Assembly (NCBI RefSeq): GCF_905171765.1 | Contig: NC_053392.1 | Location: forward strand, 405,398,565-405,462,564 | DNA length: 64,000 nucleotides | Source: Bufo bufo | Taxonomy: Eukaryota > Chordata > Amphibia > Anura > Bufonidae | Direction of reading: 5' to 3' | Shown here: piece after piece, positions 1-10,990 of the stretch | Position numbering within the stretch: the stretch's first letter is position 1 | Layout of the letters: every line of letters starts with the position of its first letter | The notes under the pieces: model-generated | The model's input: the letters and a program-made list of their open reading frames with translations, nothing else | Databases searched by the model: none | What the model was told of the DNA's origin: nothing | Translations under genes and position numbers: made by a program

Positions 1-109
1 AGAAAGTCCACAGACCGACTTAGAGCGGGGAGGTATTCACACACCAATCGAGTACAAGCCAAAGCTAGCAGGATGGATCAGAACATCGATCAGGAACCTG
101 GTAAAGTCA

Positions 110-2255
110 GCTGTGTCATTAATCTGTCATCATACAAACCGAATAATGTGGAACTCAAGGTACTCTCCAGAGGACTCTCATTCTGCCCTACCAAAAGTCT
201 TGACAAAACAGAACTCTGTTGTGACATGGAGGAATATTTGGGAGATTAAGACTAAAAGAGTTCTTCCATGACAAACAGGAGAGAGAATTCTCAAACAGCC
301 AACCACAATTGGCACTGATGGACAAAAAACAGTCTGACTGGACCCCTCCTCCTGGCCACAATACCATTTTGGACCAGTACATTGACTCCTTTAGAAATGT
401 AGTACAGTCTGCAATACTGGACAAACATAAAATAAACATTCAACAGCAACATACAGGAAAGGAGGGGGATTCAAACCTTAAAAAACAACAAAGGAATCAC
501 CAAAAACGGTGGCACTATAGTCCTTTTGAACAATGTAGAAGAAGCACACCGACAACTAACAGATACACAATACTATATCTTAATGGAGAGAGACCCAACT
601 CAGAAATATTTGAGAGAATTAAAAAAGGTCATCAGGGGTCTTCCTGCAGGATCCACGCAACTTTTAGACTTGGTACCTGAGAATCCCAGGATCTGAGTAT
701 TCTACATGCTTCCCAAAATACACAAAGAAGTGAATCCGGGGAGGTTGTGGGAACCCTCACAGAAAAAATCTCAGGTTGGATAGAGGGCATCCTCAAACCA
801 TTAGTGAGGAACACAACAAGTTATCTACAGGACACCGCTGACTTATTGAACAAACTGTCAACCATAGGTCCCCTCCCTAAAGACACAATCTTGGCAACCA
901 TGAATGTGGAATCCTTGTAGTCGAATATTTCGCACAATGATGGATTAACTGCTTGCCGAGTATACTTGGAGGCGAATGGGATAGTCTCAGAGTCTGTACT
1001 ACAACTGACAAAATTCATCCTCACCCATAACTATTTCTCTTTTGACAAGGCGATATATTTACAGTGCACTGGGACTGCCATGGGCAGTAAAATGGCACCG
1101 CAATATGCAAATCTCTTTATGGCAAAACTGGAAAATGACTTTTTGGTATCCTGCCCCAAAAAACCCTTGGCCTACTTCCGTTTCATTGATGACATCCTAA
1201 TAATCTAGACGACTCTGAACATGAACTGATAAAATTTAATGAACAATTCTTCCATCCCACCATAAACCTGACCCTCAACTATTCACACACAGAAGTCAGC
1301 TTTCTGGACACCACCATAAAACTTCAAAACGGCTCAATACAGACATCCCTGTATCGAAAACCTATTGATCGGCCTAAATACCTCAAATGGGACAGCTTCC
1401 ACCCCAAACATATTAAAAGTCCATCATCTATAGTCAAGCCATCAGATACAACCGAATCTGTTCCAGCCCATCAGACAGGGATGAGCATTTACAATATTTG
1501 AAAAGGACATTTTTAAACCAAGGCTATCATCCTGCTTCAATTGAAGATCAGATCACAAGAGCCACCAAGATCCCCAGAAGTCAACTTCTCCAATACAATG
1601 AAAAGAAACAGAACCAGCGTGTACCTCTGGTTCTGACCTACAACACACAACTAGAGGTACTGAGTAAAAATGGCAAAAAATTACTTCATGTCCTACGAAA
1701 GGGTGAACAACTAAAAACAATCTTCCCGTATCCCTCCTTACTAGCTTACCGACAACCTCAAATCTAAGGAATATTCTGATCAGATCAAGTTCAAGGCCAT
1801 GTACCATAGAAAAAGGAACTCATCCCTGTAATATAGGAAGATTCAAAACCTGTTCCCATATAATGACAACAGATAAGATCCGGATCCCCAACATGCATCA
1901 GGACTATAAGATCCCTGGGACATTCACATATTCTACATCTAATGTTGTTTATCTGATTCTCTGCACTAAATGTCCTGTTGGAGGCCTGTACGTTGGAGAA
2001 ACAGGACAGAAACTCAATGCAAGGATGAGGTCCCACCGCCACAGAATTAAAGAGAAGAATATACAGTTTCCTGTGGCTAAGCATTTCTGTTGCCCAGGAC
2101 ACAATGAAGAACACATGAAAATTCTCATATTAAAAGGTAACTTCAAATCCCAAAGAGCTAGAAGAATTTGGGAATACAAATTTATAACACTGCTTGACAC
2201 TTTGAATACTGGACTGAATTTGTCCCTGGGATTTATGACACACTACAAGATCTAA
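110..2255 (+). pseudogene. Penelope-like reverse transcriptase / GIY-YIG endonuclease, decayed
   Basis: In the family this protein copies element RNA at a nick made by its own GIY-YIG nuclease. Visible pieces in order: an N-terminal block of NLS..., FCPT type near 113-205; a TKNGGTIVLL block near 500; LPKIHKE near 710; SNISHNDGL near 925, where the expected TDVESLYSN reads NVESL followed by a stop; the RT palm YFRFIDDILII with both aspartates at 1188-1193; and a thumb block SFLDTTIKL near 1300. The nuclease part at 1863-2255 shows VVYLILC then YVGETGQKLNARMRSHR, which matches GIY-YIG. At least four frame breaks separate the blocks, so no functional protein can be made. Confidence 0.85.
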
Positions 2256-2791
2256 AAAGTCTTCTATAGACATAGTCGGGGCACCAGGTCTCTGAGATAA
2301 CATCAATTTAGAGACCATAAAACTTTCACACCCCTTATCTGTAAGATAATTATGGACTCATTCTCAAGATTTTTTATATGCTATTATTATGTCGATTCAT
2401 TCCCCCATGTCTCTGTTCTTATTGTACTGTATACAGTCAGGTCCATAAATATTGGGACATCGACACAATTCTAAATTTTTGGGCTCTATACACCACCACA
2501 ATGGATTTGAAATGAGACAAACAAGATGTGCTTTAAATGCAGACCGTCAGCTTTAATTTGAAGGTATTTACATCCAAATCAGGTGAACGGTGTAGGAATT
2601 AAAACAGTTTGCATATGTGCCTCCCACTTGTTAAGGGACTAAAAGTAATGGGACAATTGGCTTCTCAGCTGTTCCATGGCCAGGTGTGTGTTATTCCCTC
2701 ATTATCCCAATTACAATGAGCAGATAAAAGGTCCAGAGTTCATTTCAAGTGTGCTATTTGCATTTGGAATCTGTTGCTGTCAACTCTCAAG

Positions 2792-3829
2792 ATGAGATCC
2801 AAAGAGCTGTCACTATCAGTGAAGCAAGCCATAATTAGGCTGAAAAAACAAAACAAACCCATCAGAGAGATAGCAAAAACATTAGGCGTTGCCAAAACAA
2901 CTGTTTCGAACATTCTTAAAAAGAAGGAACGCACTGGTGAGCTCAGCAACACCAAAAGACCCAGAAGACCACGGAAAACAACTGTGGTGGATGATGGAAT
3001 AATTATTTTCCTGGTGAAGAAAACACCCTTCACAACAGTTGGCCAGATCAAGAACACTCTCCAGGAGGTAGGTGTATGTGTGTCAAAGTCAACAATCAAG
3101 AGAAGACTTCACCGGAGTGAATACAGAGGGTTCACAACAAGATGTAAACCATTGGTGAGCCTCAAAAACAGGAAGGCTAGATTAGAGTTTGCCAAACGAC
3201 ATCTAAAAAATCCTTCACAGTTCTGGAACAACATCCTATGGACAGATGAGACCAAGATCAACTTGTACCAGAGTGATGGGAATAGAAGAGTATGGAGAAG
3301 GAAAGGAAATGCTCATGATCCTAAGCATGCCACCTCATCAGTGAAGCATAGTGGTGGTAGTGTCATGGCGTGGGCATGTATGGCTGCCAATGGAACTGGT
3401 TCTCTTGTATTTATTGATGATGTGACTGCTGACAAAAGCATCAGGATGAATTCTGAAGCGTTTCGGGCAATATTATCTGCTCATGTTCAGCCAAATGCTT
3501 CAGAACTCACTGGACGGCGCTTCACAGAGCAGATGGACAATGGCCCAAAGCATACTGCAAAAGCAACCAAAGAGTTTTTTAAGGGAAAGAAGTGGAATTT
3601 TATGCAATGGCCAAGTCAATCACCTGACCTGAATCCGATTGAGCATGCATTTCACTTGCTAAAGACAAAACTGAAGGGAAAATGCCCCAAGAACCAGCAG
3701 GAACTGAAGACAGTTGCAGTAGAGGCCTGGCAGAGCATCATCAGGGATGAAACCCAGCGTCTGGTGATGTCCATGTGTTCCAGACTTCAGGCTGTAATTG
3801 ACTGCAAAGGATTTGCAACCAAGTATTAA
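2792..3829 (+). CDS. Tc1-like transposase, DD34E, uninterrupted
   Basis: This transposase would cut and paste its element at TA dinucleotides in the nucleus. The frame is open for 345 codons from the ATG at 2792, close to the ~340 residues usual for the family; six codons upstream stay open but begin with TTG. The N-terminal ~110 residues carry paired-type helix-turn-helix DNA-binding sequence (KPIREIAKTLGVAKTTVS). The catalytic triad is D152 in WTDETKINL, D249 in QMDNGPKHT and E284 in PDLNPIEHAF, with 34 residues between the second D and the E. The piggyBac insertion starts 56 bp after the stop, so the protein is intact but the 3' end of the element is displaced by 5 kb. Confidence 0.92.
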   Translation: MRSKELSLSVKQAIIRLKKQNKPIREIAKTLGVAKTTVSNILKKKERTGELSNTKRPRRPRKTTVVDDGIIIFLVKKTPFTTVGQIKNTLQEVGVCVSKSTIKRRLHRSEYRGFTTRCKPLVSLKNRKARLEFAKRHLKNPSQFWNNILWTDETKINLYQSDGNRRVWRRKGNAHDPKHATSSVKHSGGSVMAWACMAANGTGSLVFIDDVTADKSIRMNSEAFRAILSAHVQPNASELTGRRFTEQMDNGPKHTAKATKEFFKGKKWNFMQWPSQSPDLNPIEHAFHLLKTKLKGKCPKNQQELKTVAVEAWQSIIRDETQRLVMSMCSRLQAVIDCKGFATKY

Positions 3830-3980
3830 AAAGTGAAAGTTTGATTTATGATTATTATTCTGTCCCATTACTTTTGGTTCCTTAACCACCTCCGGACCGC
3901 CTAACGCAGGATCGCGTTCCGGAGGTGGCAGCCCTGCGCAGAGTCACGCATATATGCGTCATCTCGCGATGGGCGAGATT

Positions 3981-4205
3981 TCCTGTGAACGCGCGCACAC
4001 AGGCGCGCGCGCTCACAGGAACGGAAGGTAAGAGAGTTGATCTCCAGCCTGCCAGCGGCGATCGTTCGCTGGCAGGCTGGAGATGTGTTTTTTTTAACCC
4101 CTAACAGGTATATTAGACGCTGTTTTGATAACAGCGTCTAATATACCTGCTACCTGGTCCTCTGGTGGTCCCATTTGTTTGGATCGACCACCAGAGGACA
4201 CAGGT
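3981..4205. repeat. Four consecutive hairpins at left end of non-autonomous piggyBac
   Basis: Stem-forming inverted repeats follow one another: TCCTGTGAACGCGCGC with its near-complement (3981-4020); ATCTCCAGCCTGCCAGCG with its perfect 18 bp complement (about 4040-4084); GGTATATTAGACGCTGTT with its perfect 18 bp complement (about 4107-4147); and ACCTG.TCCTCTGGTGGTC with its complement (4152-4205). The same order occurs at 57270-57500. Candidate transposase-binding or end-recognition structure. Confidence 0.85.
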
Positions 4206-4296
4206 AGCTCAGTAAAGTCCCACCAAGCACCACTACACTACACTACACCCCCCCCGTCACTTATTAACCCCTTATTAGCCCCTGATCACCCCTGAT

Positions 4297-5695
4297 CACC
4301 CCATATAGACTCCCTGATCACCCCCCTGTCATTGATCACCCCCCTGTCATTGATTACCCCCCTGTAAAGCTCCATTCAGATGTCCGCATGATTTTTACGG
4401 ATCCACTGATAGATGGATCGGATCCGCAAAACGCATCCGGACGTCTGAATGAAGCCTTACAGGGGCGTGATCAATGACTGTGGTTATCACCCCATATAGA
4501 CTCCCTGATCACCCCCCCTGTCATTGATTACCCCCCTGTCATTGATCAACCCCCTGTAAAGCTCCATTCAGACGTCCGCATGATTTTTACGGATGCACTG
4601 ATAGATGGATCCGATCCGCAAAACGCATCCGGACGTCTGAATGAAGCCTTACAGGGGCATGATCAATGACTGTGGTGATCACCCCATATAGACTCCCTGA
4701 TCACCCCCCTGTCATTGATCACCCCCCTGTAAAGCTCCATTCAGATGTCCGCATGATTTTTACGGATGCACTGATAGATGGATCCGATCCGCAAAACGCA
4801 TCCGGACGTCTGAATGAAGCCTTACAGGGGCATGATCAATGACTGTGGTGATCACCCCATATAGACTCCCTGATCACCCCCCTGTAAAGCTCCATTCAGA
4901 TGTCCGCATGATTTTTACGGATGCACTGATAGATGGATCCGATCCGCAAAACGCATCCGGACGTCTGAATGAAGCCTTACAGGGGCATGATCAATGACTG
5001 TGGTGATCACCCCATATAGACTCCCTGATCACCCCCCTGTCATTGATTACCCCCCTGTAAAGCTCCATTCAGATGTCCGCATGATTTTTACGGATGCACT
5101 GATAGATGGATCGGATCCGCAAAACGCATCCGGACGTCTGAATGAAGCCTTACAGGGGAGTGATCAATGACTGTGGTGATCACCCCATATAGACTCCCTG
5201 ATCACCGCCCTGTCATTGATTACCCCCCTGTAAAGCTCCATTCAGATGTCCGCATGATTTTTACGGATGCACTGATAGATGGATCGGATCCGCAAAACGC
5301 ATCCGGACGTCTGAATGAAGCCTTACAGGGGCGTGATCAATGACTGTGGTGATCACCCCATATAGACTCCCTGATCACCCCCCTGTCATTGATCAACCCC
5401 CTGTCATTGATTACCCCCCTGTAAAGCTCCATTCAGACGTCCGCATGATTTTTACGGATCCACTGATAGATGGATCGGATCCGCAAAACGCATCCGGACG
5501 TCTGAATGAAGCCTTACAGGGGCGTGATCAATGACTGTGGTGATCACCCCATATAGACTCCCTGATCACCCCCCCTGTCATTGATCAACCCCCTGTCATT
5601 GATCAACCCCCCTGTCATTGATCAACCCCCCTGTCATTGATCACCCCCCTGTCATTGATCACCCCCCTGTCATTGATCCCCCCCCCCCTCTGTAA
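4297..5695 (+). repeat. Minisatellite of ~155-190 bp units inside piggyBac, each with a hairpin
   Basis: The phrase CCCCATATAGACTCCCTG recurs at about 4298, 4491, 4683, 4856, 5011, 5184, 5357 and 5548. Length differences come mainly from the number of short CATTGATCACCCCCCTGT sub-repeats. Seven units contain an inverted repeat ATTCAGACGTCCG ... CGGACGTCTGAAT enclosing about 50 bases. The starting phrase has a single-copy counterpart (CCCATATTAGACTCCCTG) in the autonomous piggyBac near 57583, so the array probably expanded from a normal left-end sequence. The open frames in it are artefacts. Confidence 0.92.
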
Positions 5696-5734
5696 GGCTC
5701 CATTCGATATTTTTTTGGCCCAAGTTAGCAGAAT

Positions 5735-8340
5735 TTTTTTTTTTTTTTTCTTACAAAGTCTCATATTCCACTAACTTGTGTCAAAAAATAAAATCTCACA
5801 TGAACTCACCATACCCCTCACGGAATCCAAATGCGTAAAATTTTTTAGACATTTATATTCCAGACTTCTTCTCACGCTTTAGGGCCCCTAGAATGCCAGG
5901 GCAGTATAAATACCCCACATGTGACCCCATTTCGGAAAGAAGACACCCCCAGGTATTCCGTGAGGGGCATATTGAGTCCATGAAAGATTGAAATTTTTGT
6001 CCCAAGTTAGCGGAACGGGAGACTTTGTGAGAAAAAAATTAAAAATATCAATTTCCGCTAACTTGTGCCAAAAAAAAATAATTTCTATGAACTCGCCATG
6101 CCCCTCATTGAATACCTTGGGGTGTCTTCTTTCCAAAATGGGGTCACATGTGGGGTATTTATACTGCCCTGGCATTCTAGGGGCCCCAAAGCGTGAGAAG
6201 AAGTCTGGTATCCAAATGTCTAAAAATGCCCTCCTAAAAGGAATTTGGGCACCTTTGCGCATCTAGGCTGCAAAAAAGTGTCACACATCTGGTATCGCCG
6301 TACTCAGGAGAAGTTGGGGAATGTGTTTTGGGGTGTCATTTTACATATACCCATGCTGGGTGAGAGAAATATCTTGGTCAAATGCCAACTTTGTATAAAA
6401 AAAGGGAAAAGTTGTCTTTTGCCAAGATATTTCTCTCACCCAGCATGGGTATATGTAAAATGACACCCCAAAACACATTCCCCAACTTCTCCTGAATACG
6501 GCGATACCACATGTGTGACACTTTTTTGCAGCCTAGGTGGGCAAAGGGGCCCATATTCCAAAGAGCACCTTTAGGATTTCACAGGTCATTTACCTACTTA
6601 CCACACATTAGGGCCCCTGGAAAATGCCAGGGCAGTATAACTACCCCACAAGTGACCCCATTTTGGAAAGAAGACACCCCAAGGTATTCCGTGAGGGGCA
6701 TGGCGAGTTCCTAGAATTTTTTATTTTTTGTCACAAGTTAGTGGAAAATGCTTATTTTTTTTTTTTTTCATACAAAGTCTCATATTCCACTAACTTGTGA
6801 CAAAAAATAAAAAGTTCCATAAACTCACTATGCCCATCAGCGAATACCTTGGGGTCTCTTCTTTCCAAAATGGGGTCACTTGTGGGGTAGTTATACTGCC
6901 CTGGCATTCTAGGGGCCCAAATGTGTGGTAAGGAGTTTGAAATCAAATTCTGTAAAAAATGACCTGTGAAATCCGAAAGGTGCTCTTTTGAATATGGGCC
7001 CCTTTGCCCACCTAGGCTGCAAAAAAGTGTCACACATCTGGTATCTCCGTAATCGGGAGAAGTTGGGGAATGTGTTTTGGGGTGTCATTTTACATATACC
7101 CATGCTGGGTGAGAGAAATATCTTGGCAAAAGACAACTTTTCCCATTTTTTTATACAAAGTTGGCATTTGACCAAGATATTTATCTCACCCAGCATGGGT
7201 ATATGTAAAAAGACACCCCAAAACACATTCCTCAACTTCTCCTGAATACAGAGATACCAGATGTGTGACACTTTTTTGCAGCCTAGGTGGGCAAAGGGGC
7301 CCACATTCCAAAGAGCACCTTTCGGATTTCACAGGTCATTTACCTACTTACCACACATTTGGGCCCCTAGAATGCCAGGGCAGTATAACTACCCCACAAG
7401 TGACCCCATTTTGGAAAGAAGAGACCCCAAGGTATTCGCTGATGGGCATAGTGAGTTCATGGAAGTTTTTATTTTTTGTCACAAGTTTGTGGAATATGAG
7501 ACTTTGTATGAAAAAAAAAATAAAAAAAAAAATCATCATTTTCCACTAACTTGTGACAAAAAATAAAAAATTCTAGGAACTCGCCATGCCCCTCACGGAA
7601 TACCTTGGGGTGTCTTCTTTCCAAAATGGGGTCACTTGTGGGGTAGTTATACTGCCCTGGTATTCTAGGGGCCCAAATGTGTGGTAAGGAGTTTGAAATC
7701 AAATTCAGGAAAAAATGAGGAGTGAAATCCGAAAGGTGCTCTTTGGAATATGGGCCCCTTTGCCCACCTAGGCTGCAAAAAAGTGTCACACATCTGGTAT
7801 CCCCGTACTCAGGAGAAGTTGAGGAATGTGTTTTGGGGTGTCTTTTTACATATACCCATGCTGGGTGAGATAAATATCTTGGTCAAATGACAAGTTTGTA
7901 TAAAAAAATGGGAAAAGTTGTCTTTTGCCAAGATATTTCTCTCACCCAGCATGGGTATATATAAAATGACACCCCAAAACACATTCCCCACCTTCTCCTG
8001 AGTACGGAGATACCAGATGTGTGACACTTTTTTGCAGCCTAGGTGGGCAAAGGGGCCCATATTCCAAAGAGCACCTTTCGGATTTCACTGGTCATTTTTT
8101 ACAGAATTTGATTTCAAACTCCTTACCACACATTTGGGCCCCTAGAATGCCAGGGCAGTATAACTACCCCACAAGTGACCCCATTTTGGAAAGAAGAGAC
8201 CCCAAGGTATTCGCTGATGGGCATAGTGAGTTCATAGAACTTTTTATTTTTTGTCACAAGTTAGTGGAATATGAGACTTTGTAAGAAAAAAAAAAAAAAA
8301 AAATCATAATTTTCCGCTAACTTGTGACAAAAAATAAAAA
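5735..8340. repeat. Alternating inverted blocks (accordion palindromes) in piggyBac tail
   Basis: Two sequence blocks alternate head-to-head and tail-to-tail, so a symmetry centre appears every 360-400 bp: about 6040, 6398, 6760, 7150, 7515, 7895 and 8300. One kind of centre is flanked by CCACTAACTTGTGACAAAAA, the other by ACCCATGCTGGGTGAGAGAA, with GACCCCATTTTGGAAAGAAG and GGCTGCAAAAAAGTGTCAC between them. All frames of 70-130 codons here, on both strands, are by-products of this structure. The autonomous copy has the same arrangement with five centres. Confidence 0.92.
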
Positions 8341-9080
8341 GTTCTATGAACTCACTATGCCCATCAGCGAATACCTTAGGGTGTGTACTTTCAGAAATGG
8401 GGTCATTTGTGGGGTGTTTGTACTGTCTGGGCATTGTAGAACCTCAGGAAACATGACAGGTGCTCAGAAAGTCAGAGCTGCTTCAAAAAGCGGAAATTCA
8501 CATTTTTGTACCATAGTTTGTAAACGCTATAACTTTTACCCAAACCATTTTTTTTTTACCCAAACATTTTTTTTTTATCAAAGACATGTAGAACTATAAA
8601 TTTAGAGCAAAATTTCTATATGGATGTCGTTTTTTTTGCAAAATTTTACAACTGAAAGTGAAAAATGTCATTTTTTTGCAAAAAAATCGTTAAATTTCGA
8701 TTAATAACAAAAAAAGTAAAAATGTCAGCAGCAATGAAATACCACCAAATGAAAGCTCTATTAGTGAGAAGAAAAGGAGGTAAAATTCATTTGGGTGGTA
8801 AGTTGCATGACCGAGCAATAAATGGTGAAAGTAGTGTAGGTCAGAAGTGTAAAAAGTGGCCTGGTCTTTCAGGGTGTTTAAGCACTGGGGGCTGAGGTGG
8901 TTAACAAGTGGGAGGCACATATGCAAACTGTTGTCATCCCTACACTGTTCACCTGATTTGGATGTAAATACCCTCAAATTAAAGCTGACAGTCTGCAGTT
9001 AAAGTGCATCTTGTTTGTTTCATTTCAAATCCAAAAATGTTAAAATTGTGTCAATGTCCCAATATTTCTGGACCTGACTG

Positions 9081-9108
9081 CATATATATATATATATATA
9101 TATATATT
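9081..9108. repeat. TA microsatellite at the Tc1 right junction
   Basis: About 12 copies of TA directly follow the Tc1 right end. It probably grew from the TA target duplication or from a TA-rich part of the Penelope 3' region. Confidence 0.9.
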
Positions 9109-9129
9109 GCTGTTTCTTCATATATTCTT

Positions 9130-9180
9130 GTAGTACGGCTGATGAAGGGACTGGTGACATCTCGAAAGCTCGCTATGTAA
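9130..9180 (+). ncRNA. Hammerhead ribozyme-like core in Penelope-like 3' end
   Basis: CTGATGA at 9139-9145 and GAAA at 9164-9167 are spaced as in the conserved hammerhead core. Between them GGGA and TCTC can form a short stem II with a 9-base loop. A GC/GC pair with a 2-base loop after GAAA could be a minimal stem III. Stem I pairing is poor in this copy, so cleavage activity is doubtful. Hammerhead motifs in Penelope-like elements are established; assignment here is inference from the core and context. Confidence 0.4.
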
Positions 9181-9431
9181 CATCATTACTTCTATTTTTT
9201 TTAGCCATTAAAAGGTATCAAACCTGCAATACTGTTATTTTGTTTCTCTTAATGAGAGCACTAAACTAAATAAGTGACATTCACTCTAATTTTTTTCGCT
9301 GCTTGTGGCAGTGACATTGCCTGTGCTATATCTCCTGTATAACATTTGCCCATCCTAAATATCAGTGACATTCAGTCTAATTTATTTGCCCATACACTTA
9401 CAAAACCTGAGCTACTGTACGTGTCACATAC

Positions 9432-10643
9432 TTGCAAGCCTATATGCCATTTAATATGCTGAAGGCGAGCAGTAAGGGACGGGGAAGTGGCCGTGCTGCT
9501 GATGGTGCACGCAGAGGCTGTGGCCCTGTGCGCGGTGAAACTGTGCCTGCTGCTATAGCACAAGAAACACACTCAGCCACGATACCTAGCTTTATTTCTC
9601 AGTTTGCAGAGCGGCACAGGACACCACTCTTGACGTCACACCAGTGCGACCAGGTGGTCGGTTGGATTGCAGCAGATAATGCTTCCAGTCGGTTAAGCAC
9701 CACCCTGCTTCCACAAAGTCCAGTCAATAGAATCCTCACCCTGATACTCCTTCTTACCACCATGGAGTCTTGGCAAACAAGTGATCCCACACTCGGATAT
9801 TCAGAGGAGCTCTATTCATCACCATTCCTTCTTTTCGCCCACTCGCCAAGCCCGCTTGAAGAGGGACATGTGGAGACCTTGTGCACTGATTCCCAAACTT
9901 TTGAGCATCCACAGTCAAAAAAAGATGACGGTGGGGAACGGCAATGAATGTTTCACGAGGTGGATGATGATGATGAGACACAGTTGTCAATAAGTGAGGT
10001 TCTTGTTAGATAAACAAGTCAGGAGGATGACCAGAGTAAAGAAGTGGAAGAGGAGATGCTGGACGATGAAATCATTGACTCAACCTGGAAAGGTCGCAAG
10101 CCGAGCGAGGACAGCAGTACAGAGGGAAAGTGATCCGCAGCAGCGCAACAGGCTGGAAGAGGCAGTGGGGTGGCAAAAGGGAGAAGGTGGGCCACACCAA
10201 ACAGGCCCGCAACTGTTCCCCGGAGAACCCCCTTGTGGCAATCTCCCTTGCCAAGGGGTAGATGTTCCGCAGTCTGGCACTTTTTTGAAAAAAGTGCGGA
10301 CGATAAAAGAATTGTCATTTACAACCTGTGCCGTACCAAAATGAGCAGGGGCGTGAACTCTAGCAACCTCACCACCAACAGCATGATCCGCCGCATGGCA
10401 TCAAAGCACCCTAATAGGTGGGCCGAACGTCTGGTTCCACAATCAGTGTCTGCAGTTAACACCACTGCCTCCCCTTCCCCTGTGTTACGTGCTGGCCAAT
10501 CCTGTGTCCAAGACACAGGCCTGGATGCCTCCCGCCCTGCACCACCATGTTTATCACGGTTAGCGGCGAATCAGGGATCCACGCCGAGAGGGAGCGTGAG
10601 AAAGGGATACCACATCCAAGGGAGGTCAATGGCTGAAATCTGA
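9432..10643 (+). pseudogene. N-terminal part of BED-finger hAT transposase, broken
   Basis: The first piece (9432-9947; ATG candidates at 9444 and 9456) is basic and Gly/Arg-rich, then reads SFISQFAERHRTPLLT and QCDQVVGWIAADNASS, followed by acidic stretches across a stop. The second piece (10170-10643) contains a BED zinc-finger-like segment near 10270-10420: VWHFFEKSADD, then LCRTKMSRG, NLTT and MASKHP. The first cysteine of the expected C-x2-C reads Y, and the first histidine region reads R, so metal binding is lost. BED fingers bind DNA in hAT transposases. The catalytic RNase H region is absent. Frameshifts separate the pieces. Confidence 0.55.
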
Positions 10644-10734
10644 TCGAGCGGAAATGTGAAACAAGTTGTTAAAGCGGAAGGATCGAATGAAAGGAGGTGG
10701 CGCGCATCAATTAAAGATGAATTTTAGAAATGTA

Positions 10735-10990
10735 AGTCCCTGTCACCTATGTAGAGCAGTGGTTTTTCATCGCCAAAACTGTGTTCATGTCACCCACCAT
10801 CTGAACAGACGATTTTACATAAATTAGGTCCCTGTCACCTATGCAGAGCAGGGGTTTGTATAAGGCAAAATTGGTAAAATGTCACCTGACAATGTAACAG
10901 ACGATTTTTGGAAATTTATGTCCCTGTCACCTATGCAGAGCCTATTCCCGGCAAAAATGGTAAAATGTCACGCAAGAATGTAACAGACGC
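10735..10990 (+). repeat. Short tandem array, ~100 bp units, about 3 copies
   Basis: The phrase TCCCTGTCACCTATG.AGAGC recurs at about 10738, 10830 and 10920, each followed by AATGT..CAGACG. A related AATGTAACCGCC string lies near 11747. It is non-coding internal repeat of the hAT remnant. Confidence 0.75.

Larger units (their letters stand above)
3886..8900. mobile_element. Non-autonomous piggyBac element (no transposase)
   Basis: TTAA sits immediately outside both ends (3882-3885 and 8901-8904), the piggyBac target signature. The ends are CCACCTCCGG and GCTGAGGTGG, giving a short terminal inverted repeat CCACCTC/GAGGTGG. Tc1 sequence resumes exactly across the TTAA. Subterminal hairpins and the last ~500 bp are nearly identical to the transposase-bearing piggyBac at 57177-63215, so both belong to one family. 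In place of the transposase this copy has a minisatellite (4297-5695) followed by alternating inverted blocks. Movement would need a transposase supplied in trans. Confidence 0.93.
2434..9080 (+). mobile_element. Tc1-type DNA transposon (DD34E), interrupted by a piggyBac element
   Basis: The left end CAGTCAGGTCCATAAATA follows a TA at 2432-2433. The right end is its inverted repeat, finishing CCTGACTG at 9080. Removing the piggyBac insertion at 3886-8900 and one TTAA leaves about 1.63 kb, a normal Tc1 length. The base after the right end reads CATATA rather than TA, next to a TA microsatellite, so the right target copy looks mutated. It lies in the 3' non-coding part of the Penelope-like element. 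Confidence 0.93.
1..9250 (+). mobile_element. Penelope-like retroelement, 5' end outside window, split by a Tc1 insertion
   Basis: Coding similarity to Penelope-like elements runs from about 110 to 2255, followed by 3' non-coding sequence to about 2431. The element resumes at about 9108 after a complete Tc1 insertion, with a tail ending near 9250. The tail carries a CTGATGA...GAAA motif like the hammerhead cores known in Penelope-like elements. The frame has several stops and shifts, so the copy is dead. The 5' end is not visible. The right boundary is estimated from where the element-like tail gives way to hAT-type repeats. Confidence 0.75.

Noticed and set aside
4105..4147. A 14-base match (CGTCTAATATACCT) between the piggyBac hairpin and the ~110 bp satellite near 35.0-38.5 kb
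   Set aside because: The match does not extend, the autonomous piggyBac has a different sequence there, and the AT-rich string could coincide by chance.
5340..5534. A 64-codon frame with VIDQPPVIDYPPVK
   Set aside because: Lies entirely in the piggyBac minisatellite; repeats generate it.
5888..8599. Many overlapping frames of 60-130 codons on both strands with recurrent HLGCKKVSHIW-like translations, repeated at 61050-62914
   Set aside because: They are shadows of the alternating inverted blocks in the piggyBac tails. The same DNA is open in several frames and no frame is favoured.
10270..10300. Perfect 21-base palindrome GCACTTTTTTGAAAAAAGTGC considered as a terminator
   Set aside because: It encodes part of the BED finger (FFEKS) of the hAT remnant; no bacterial or polymerase III context.
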